Source of the DNA: Uloborus plumipes
Lineage: Eukaryota > Arthropoda > Arachnida > Araneae > Uloboridae
Direction of reading: 5' to 3'
Assembly (NCBI GenBank): GCA_038373865.1
Contig: JAXGGA010002991.1
Span: forward strand, 46,768-110,767
DNA: 64,000 bases
Shown piece after piece: positions 57,422 to 64,000 of the stretch; the first letter of the stretch is position 1, and each line of letters begins with the position of its first letter. The notes beneath the pieces are model-generated. The model had not been told where the DNA came from and did no database searches. It worked only from the letters and a program-made list of their open reading frames with translations. Made by a program: the position numbers and the translations under genes.

Positions 57422-57631
57422 ATGCGCACTACCCGATGCCTTCAGCTTTTGTTCGCTTGCTACTTCCTCGTTGCTTTTTCCCCCCTATTTCGAGAGAGTC
57501 CGAAGAGACTTGGCGCGTGCGCAGATGTCTCGGAGGTCGCACGAAAAAATTTTAGACAGAAGATAAGAAGATACATCTTTCGAGCATTTTCGTTGAAGAA
57601 TCTAAATATTGTGAACACACATTCGCTTTAA
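57422..57631 (+). CDS. Candidate small secreted-type ORF (unrecognised)
   Basis: 69 codons from ATG to stop. The N-terminus has a short polar/basic start, then a hydrophobic core (LQLLFACYFLVAF) and a possible cleavage region, as in signal peptides. The remainder is basic (RKNFRQKIRRY) with a single cysteine. No family match, no TATA, no polyadenylation evidence. Could easily be chance. Confidence 0.15.
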   Translation: MRTTRCLQLLFACYFLVAFSPLFRESPKRLGACADVSEVARKNFRQKIRRYIFRAFSLKNLNIVNTHSL

Positions 57632-58800
57632 TTATGCTCGGTTACTTTAAAATAGGCGTATCAAGTTTAGAAATTTTGTATCGTCTCCATGGAAACCGTA
57701 TGAAAGAAAACGGCTCCACTTTTTTTTATGCACTGCTAATGAGGCATTTCAATTATTTTATGTTTATCGAATGAAGCTTACGATTTAATTTATATCCTCA
57801 TGTCTCAGTTATTTCTCAACGTTTTCTAACAAATCTAATCATACATTAATGCAGCAAAAATTTCTAAGAAAATGTTGTGCTTTATTAACGTTTATTTTTA
57901 AATAGAATAATAGTTAACGCATAAAGCAATTTTAATCGTTTGCATTCAACCATTGTTGCAAAAGCTAAGTTATGAAAAAGTCCATACGCCGTAACTATGA
58001 CAACCATCAGGGGAAAAGTGTGTTCATTTATTTTTCTTTGTGCCGCCTCCATACACAGGGTATAATAAAAGCTAAAAAAAAAAATCTAAATGTGTTCAAA
58101 CATTAGGGATCCACACATTATGAAAATATTTTTTGTTTCGGTTAAAATTTTAAGCGCTTTTAGGCGAATAGATGTCTCTTTCTTGTATTATCTCAAGAAA
58201 ATTAGTAATTTTAAAAGAAAGAAAACCTGAAAAAAAAAAATCGATAAAGTCCAAAAATAAGAGAGTTCGGCGCCCCACTTAATTGTTTTCTATGCGACCA
58301 AAATTTTAAACGCTCAAATTAGATAAGAAAAAACACCTTTTCGTCACAAATGTGGGGAGTTCCATTTTTTTGGTCTACAAGGAAGCTAAAAACAGGATGC
58401 TAAACACAGTGTCAGCTTTATTGAGTTTATTGCTTTACATAGCGCGAGTCCGGAAAAATATTTCATTGTTTCTTTAGCAATAACAAATAATAAAGTTATG
58501 CATGCACAGACATCCGTTGCTTTTGTCGGATGTCTGTTCATGCATAAGTTCACAATTTTTTTGCATTGAAAAAAGCGTTCCTTGTAACGCCGAAACACGC
58601 GTCTGCAGTATCCCTGCTTATTTGTGCTTCTTTAACGTAGTATTTTTCTTTGCATCATAAGGTATAGTTTAACCTTTAGTATCAATGCTAGTATTAAGTA
58701 TATTACTTTTATATTTGCAAAGAAAAACTCTCTAAAAGCGTATTTTTTTAGTTTTTTTTTAAACTGCAGGCAGCTCCGAAGCTCAAGATCAGCCTACGTT
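57632..58800. other. Unassigned; AATACGCTTTTA repeat fragment at its end
   Basis: AT-rich. 58485-58545 contains an inverted pair (GCATGCACAGACATCCG / CGGATGTCTGTTCATGC). 58655-58765 is a fragment of the repeat described at 38105. Confidence 0.5.
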
Positions 58801-58810
58801 TCAATAAGAC

Positions 58811-59073
58811 ACTTCCGGGACAAACATGGCGGCCGAGTCGCTGTCGGAATTCCAGATCCCTCTTCTTACCTAATGTCATTTACCCGCTTGTAATGGATTT
58901 TCGATGGCTCGGGGATTGACGAGGTTAGAGCTCGGGCGGAACGCTATCCGGACGCGTTGTTGGATCCGAGCGTTTTTCTTCTGAGCTCAAAGACTGCAAT
59001 TCCGAAATTCGGAATCGCCTGCGGTCGAACACGTTCGCACAGTCTGGGGAGTTCGGTTCGAATCGTCGCGCAG
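58811..59073. promoter_or_regulatory. CpG-rich promoter candidate with ETS and YY1 motifs
   Basis: Seen: ACTTCCGGGA (ETS/GABP-type) at 58811-58820 directly followed by AAACATGGCGG (YY1-type) at 58822-58832, in about 260 bases of CpG-rich DNA. The ETS+YY1 pair at a start site is a hallmark of housekeeping and mitochondrial-function genes. On +, a donor-like GCGCAG|GTGAAG occurs at 59073. On -, ATGACATTAG|GTAAGA occurs at about 58871. Frames after the ATGs are very short, so an intron would have to follow. Confidence 0.5.
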
Positions 59074-59687
59074 GTGAAGAGTTTATCCCTCAGTAACGAT
59101 GATCTTTATAACCATGTGTCAGTGTGTGTGTTGAGAGCTCGTTTTTCAATCGATAAGTTCTAAACTGAAGTGGCTATCGGAAGCTTTTGTGACTCACTTT
59201 GTTCGCATTTAAAATTACTGAATCGATTAATCTCTGGATTTTCTTCAAAGAAATTAACAATCTCTCTATGAAATATATACATTCCAAGTGGTAATTACTC
59301 TACTCAACACCAAAATTGGCATTCCGCTCAAAAATAGTTTTTTCCGAAATATTTTGCCTCGCTAAACACGAAAATAACAGTTAACAGTTTAAATTACTGT
59401 CTGTCCGTGAAAGCCGAGCCTAGCACTTGGGAACGTTCCAGTTAAAATGAGGTGATGATTTGTGAGTGGGAACTTTCCGAAGTTTGCAATTTAAAACTTA
59501 CACTCTTGTTATCCTTTTGACATATTCAACCAAACTGTTATGTATGAAATTAGCATCGTTCCACGTTGTTTGATACGGCTCAAAATGCTTCTTATTATTC
59601 TTCCCCTTATTGTTATCTCACCTGTCACCCCTATTTTGGTAAGATCAGAGAAGACCGGACGCATCGATAAATACTCGGAAGGTTGCA

Positions 59688-59745
59688 CCTAAAATAATCA
59701 GACAGTATACTGTCTGATTGTTTTAGGAAGAGCTATAGCTCTTCC
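59688..59745. repeat. Two overlapping perfect or near-perfect palindromes
   Basis: Seen: a 40-bp palindrome (59688-59727) centred on GTATAC, with the arm CCTAAAATAATCAGACA and one mismatch pair, immediately followed by a perfect 20-bp palindrome (59726-59745, GGAAGAGCTA|TAGCTCTTCC) sharing two bases. Both could extrude as cruciforms. Confidence 0.9.
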
Positions 59746-60049
59746 TTTCAAGATACAGAGAGCCTATAAGGTAGTGAAATCTCACGAATGTTCTATTTTC
59801 TCGGACAGAAAGAAACACCTCTCATGGCACTAACTGGCTTTAAACTTCGACCCCCTTGTTACGGCAAAAATGTCACCACATAAAGCACCATGGGACTTTA
59901 AGGAATTTAAATTCCAGGGCGAGAATAGCCGAAAATGAGTCTCGAGCAGATCCAAACATTTCTGTCCCCACTCATGCTCGTTCTGTCTCGTATTATGAAA
60001 AACTTTGTGAAAGATACGCCGTTAAAACTACAGGTTGCATGTGGCGCTT

Positions 60050-60190
60050 TAAAGGGTGAAAATTGTAGCGCCAGCGGTCAGGAGCGCCCCGAAGGGAGGT
60101 CCAGGAAGGTCACCGGGACCTCCTAAACATCTTCCTCATTCGGCAAATTCGGACAACGATTCGGCACATTCAGGGATAACATTGAAATAT
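60050..60190 (-). repeat. Interspersed repeat shared with 21664-21770
   Basis: On the minus strand: TTTCAATGTT, GCCGAATCGT, GGAGGTC, GACCTC and CGGGGCGCT blocks in the order seen at 21664-21770. Confidence 0.55.
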
Positions 60191-60239
60191 ATTTTGCTTT
60201 GTTTTTTTTGAAAATGAGAAGATCCGATTAATAAAAGTA

Positions 60240-61914
60240 GGGTGAGTTCTGGTAAGTGCGTACCCTTTTTTTCAAAGTTCATGTTCTCAAGGATGCTGCT
60301 CCGTTGAAAAATCTTGTACACTCACAATTTTTTTTTAGTTTTCTTTCCAGATCCTTTACTAAGATGTTCAAGCATATAATGTGTCAAATAAACCATAAGC
60401 ATAGGTTTTGTGACCTAGTTTATGACACCTATTCTAAGGTACGCACTTTCCCTACCTAGCGGGGTAAGTGCGTCCACCTTAAATTATGTGAATATGAGGA
60501 GGAAAAAAACTTCTGGCGCATATTAAATATGTTAGGTAGTTGCCTTGGGATAATTCCCAATACTAGAGATCAGCACTTGCTTGCATGGATGAAACGCAAT
60601 CAGTGATATCCCACGTGTCTTACGAACAACTGTGATTTGAAGTTTGAGAGAGTTGTGTCTGTGATTCTTCCTTTGTCCTTTTAATAAGACCAAGTGAGCA
60701 AATGTAAGTTGTTTTTATTTAGTAATAATCACTTATAGTCTACATAGTTTATTTTGGTTTAATACATTAATCAGTCTGCGTTTAAGTCAGGGTTCGCACT
60801 TACCCCTTCTTAAATGTAAAATGAGATATGTGCGTCCAATAGCGTTCTTGTAAGTGCGTGCCCGTGATTTTCTTTAATTCTATTTGTATGGTAGATCGTT
60901 AGGTGACCTGAATGAACATTTTCTTTTTGAATAAATACGGTTTTAATATTTTTCTTATTAGAATCAGTAGAAGTAAGAAAAAACACAAAATAAAGAGCAA
61001 AAAAAAAAAAAAAAAGATCATGGTATGATACTTGTACTTTTTTTTTTTCTTGTACATTGAAATAGTTTTTTACAAGGTGTTTTTAATTTTCTTAAATATA
61101 ATTTATTCATTATTTCACCTTCGTTTTTTGAATTATTTGGTTCCTCATTAAGTGTTTCACTTAATTTCATTGCTTAATTTGTGATTCTGGTTTAAATTAA
61201 GTATAGCTTATGATCGCTATTTTCAACGAAAAATGTACTAACTAATACTTAAAAGTCAATATATTTCAGAGATAATGAATAAAATTGAAATCTTACGCCA
61301 CATTCAATGTAAATATAAAGACTTGATGGAAATGACGTCGGATTTATAATCGGCTTATAAAAGAGTTATAAGCAAAATTAAAGGTGAATTACGAGAGTTG
61401 GATTTTCCACGTAATGGTACAAACTTGCCTCATCATAATGGTACGCACTTGCTCCGAATAATAGTACGCATATGCCTCATGATAGTGGTACGCACTTGCC
61501 CCATCAAAATGGTACGCACTTACCCCCACCTTACTTTAAAGAAAGGGAAAGTGCGTACCGTCATATAAACAAATTTTACTTAGAGTATTTGATCAAAATA
61601 CCCCATGTATGTTATTAGTAGCTATTACTCAAAAGAAACAACTTGCATTTCTTGACTTCAATTGCTTGGTATGACTACAAGAGAAACTGAAACAAAACCT
61701 TCTCAATCTTTACTTTAGAGTTTTTTTGAAGACATTTAAGTTGTCTCTGATTGTGTTTCGTCTATTGAATCCAAGCCTGAATTCTACCTACTGAAATTAT
61801 CATTAGACAGTTATCTAACATAGTCGATGCGTTGCAGAAGCCATTTCAGAACAGTGTTCATATAATTCCCAGTGGACGCACTTACCCCGTGGACGCACTT
61901 ACCAGAACTCACCC
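60240..61914. mobile_element. 1.7-kb TA-flanked element with repeated GTAAGTGCG motif
   Basis: Seen: ends GGGTGAGTTCTGGTAAGTGC and its inverse GCACTTACCAGAACTCACCC, with TA on both borders (60238-60239, 61915-61916). The motif GGTAAGTGCGTACC or a close variant recurs about a dozen times on both strands, at the termini and inside. Five copies run at 23-24 bp spacing from 61416 to 61524. No transposase frame is recognised. TA duplication suggests the Tc1/mariner/pogo superfamily, with transposase-binding repeats. Confidence 0.85.
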
Positions 61915-62313
61915 TATATCTCATTGTTTTATTTACGTTAATTACCATAAACCAAACCGCGCTTTGGCGCCTTTCGGTGAATTCCATAGCGTGTGTAGCA
62001 TGACCCCAGACAAGACGGATAAAGTGAAAATGCTGCAATGCATAAATGTTGCACTTTGAACGCAAATAATTGTAATATTATGTGTGACGACTTCAGTTTT
62101 TTTTTTTTTTTTTTTGCTTTACCCTGCAGATTTTCTCATTTCTCGTACTGAAAAATATTATCTGCTTAGCTTCATTTATTTAGTTCCATTTCTTGACTTT
62201 CTTCATTACGAAAAGAATCGACCGTCGAACTATAGTTCAACATTGTTTTTCGTTTTAATTATAGTACTGAAATATATGTAACTGTTTTACTTAATTTATT
62301 GATTTTGCTTGTA

Positions 62314-62522
62314 ATGAAGAGGATTCGTAAACGATATAAAGTTGAGTGTTTAATTTGTGGAAGTACTTTTAATGACGATTATAAACGAAAACATGAGGAA
62401 CTTTGCCACGGTGCGGTGGAAGAAATATCTCCGTGAAACTTGCTAGAGCTCCAAATAATCCATTTGATGCTGCAAGAAAGAAAATAAAGACTGCTTCAAG
62501 CAGCGAATTATCGCTATTAACG
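62314..62522 (+). pseudogene. Zinc-finger N-terminal exon of a hAT/ZMYM-like protein, frameshifted
   Basis: Seen: MKRIRKRYKVECLICGSTFN then DDYKRKHEELCH, a C2H2-like finger of the form found at the N-terminus of hAT-derived ZMYM/DUF4371-type proteins. The frame breaks at about 62410 (stop soon after), and the shifted frame continues VKLARAPNNPFDAARKK, the expected 'V...GAP.NPF.AA' segment. It ends ATTAACG|GTTAGT, a plausible splice donor at 62522. So an exon of a transposase or domesticated gene with a 1-2 base indel. No later exon seen before 64000. Confidence 0.6.
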
Positions 62523-63129
62523 GTTAGTTTTAAATGGATCTTTTCTTTTCCTCTTTTAATTTGTTTGAATGTATTTTTTTTTACTCACTGATTTAAATCA
62601 ATGGCCATAGGAGTCCCACACTTGAGAGCATGTCGCAATACATTTTGGGAGCCCCTTGTTTAACGTGAACATTTTTTCATGTGCAGTTTAAATTCCTTTC
62701 CGGGCTCTTATGTCACAGTTGCGACATGTGTGACTTGGGAAATCCGCCACCGACCTTAATAATTAGAAGCAAATTAATTTCTTCGTTAAAGGTCGTCATG
62801 CTTTTGGAAAAAATTGTGTAATTTTAATCTTTGTTCAAATTATTTTTCAGACATTATGCTTTTTTCTTAGAATTTAATAAAATTTGTTTTCATCATTTTC
62901 AATAAATTATGCATGTATTATATGAAGAAATTTTGTTGAAAAAAAATCCCGTTATAATTTAATTAATTCGTCATTGAAAAATAAGCTACTAATAGTGTAT
63001 TTTCTGTGTAATTGTGTATGTGTGTAACTTAACCTTTTTCTGCTAGCAACTGATTCGCGTCAGTAGCGCAGCCATAAGTAAAAAAAATAAATAAAAAATG
63101 AAATATTCGTTTTGCATACATAATTTCCC
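62523..63129. other. Unassigned sequence
   Basis: AT-rich. Nothing recognised; would be intron if the zinc-finger exon is genuine. Confidence 0.4.
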
Positions 63130-63313
63130 TACACTGCAAAAAATGAACTGTCATTTTTACAGTATAATACTAGCAACCGACTGTAAAATGCTGAGTAATA
63201 AACTAAAACTAGCAATTGTAGTTTCTTACTGCAAAGTTATAAATTTTACAGTTTTTTGTCGTAAAATTTAACTGTATTATTCTGTAAAAACAACATACAT
63301 TTTTTACAATGTA
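63130..63313. mobile_element. MITE with TACACTGCAAAAAATGAA ends, copy 3
   Basis: Seen: TACACTGCAAAAAATGAACT at left, CATTTTTTACAATGTA at right. A compact 184-bp form with only one internal unit, compared with two in the 41176 copy. Confidence 0.85.
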
Positions 63314-64000
63314 CTCTAATACCTTAATTAATCTCGCAGTTTAATTAATACCGTTTTCATAATTTTTATTGAATCCCTCCCCCAAAATGAAATAACGGCA
63401 GTCACTGAGTGCCTGAGTTCACTCAATATTTGGCTCTTTCAAACCTCAGAACGTTCACAGTTCTGCTTTACCAAAGATACAAGTATTGTTATTAGTTGTT
63501 TTCAGCATTTACAGAACCATTTCGGAAAACAGTAAAAATATCAATACGACACTCAGAAGCAACATAAATATCTACGTTTCAAAAACCAAAACTTTGTGGG
63601 GGGAACACTAAATACCCGTGTAATTGTTTCTACTCTCTTGGACTTATTTTTATCACAAATAAACAGTTTTTTTAATTTCTTAACTCTTTTTGTATTTTTT
63701 GCCAAAATTTTCAGATTGTAAAGTCACAATTGATAAACAGCTATGTCCAGGTGTGTATATATGTGTATATATATTTTGTTTTAAAACTTAATTTGTTGTT
63801 TCACAAACCTGTCAAATGCATGCTTTAATTTGTAAACATGCATCATATATGCAATATTTTATAATCTGTCTTGCAGTCAATATGTTTTATTCTGTATATA
63901 TGTATATAAGAAATCCAATCAATCGCTTCAGCAGCAACAACCCTGTTCTTATTTATCATTTTTTTTTTTTAAGTGATACCTATCGTCTTTTCTCACAAAG
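63314..64000. other. Unassigned sequence to the window end
   Basis: AT-rich, with short (TA)/(GTATATAT) tracts at 63750-63775. Nothing recognised. Confidence 0.5.

Overview
This window looks like nuclear DNA from an animal with a large, AT-rich, transposon-laden genome. The reasons are spliced coding exons with GT/AG borders, tRNA-derived SINEs, LINE tails and many classes of cut-and-paste DNA transposon. An arthropod fits the element mix best, but the sequence does not prove it. There are no bacterial-style operons, rRNA or CRISPR. Almost every long open frame is chance or a transposon relic.

Host gene. The clearest host gene is on the minus strand at 6691 down to 1473. Three coding exons join in phase and give the first 232 residues of a FAST-kinase-domain (FASTKD) family mitochondrial RNA-binding protein. 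The rest of the gene runs off the left edge. Intron 1 carries a 749-bp hAT-type MITE and intron 2 carries a full-length tRNA SINE. Four compact GC/CpG-rich patches look like promoters or first exons of otherwise unseen genes: 26.56-26.90 kb (two CREs, GC box, CCAAT), 32.76-32.94 kb (TATA plus a perfect splice donor), 46.73-46.94 kb (YY1-like) and 58.81-59.07 kb (ETS plus YY1). A frameshifted zinc-finger/hAT-like exon lies at 62.3 kb.

Layout of the rest. From 9.1 to 21.0 kb there is a nested array. A PIF/Harbinger-like element (TTAA-flanked, GGGCGCG ends) carries a 2.7-kb hAT element with a perfect 8-bp duplication. The whole unit is repeated head to tail, and the second copy is split by a 2.96-kb foldback element with 1.4-kb inverted arms. 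A truncated sister of that foldback at 43.7-45.2 kb has its central loop in the opposite orientation. From 22 to 25.4 kb a degenerate hAT transposon is followed by a nearly complete dead Tc1/mariner element. From 25 to 42 kb there are at least five hAT-like elements with identifiable target duplications, a pogo-like element, two small foldbacks (one nested into the other's arm), a piggyBac relic with its cysteine-rich tail, and a 61-bp minisatellite. From 46 to 62 kb there are tRNA-Thr-like SINEs arranged tail to tail, a second tRNA SINE, two LINE 3' ends, pogo and hAT MITEs, and a 1.7-kb TA-flanked element built around a repeated GTAAGTGCG motif.

The genes do not form a functional cluster. 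The window is one mitochondrial-protein gene next to a transposon graveyard. Its interest lies in the order of nested insertions and in a few unusual foldback elements. All calls are from reading the sequence; no searches were run.
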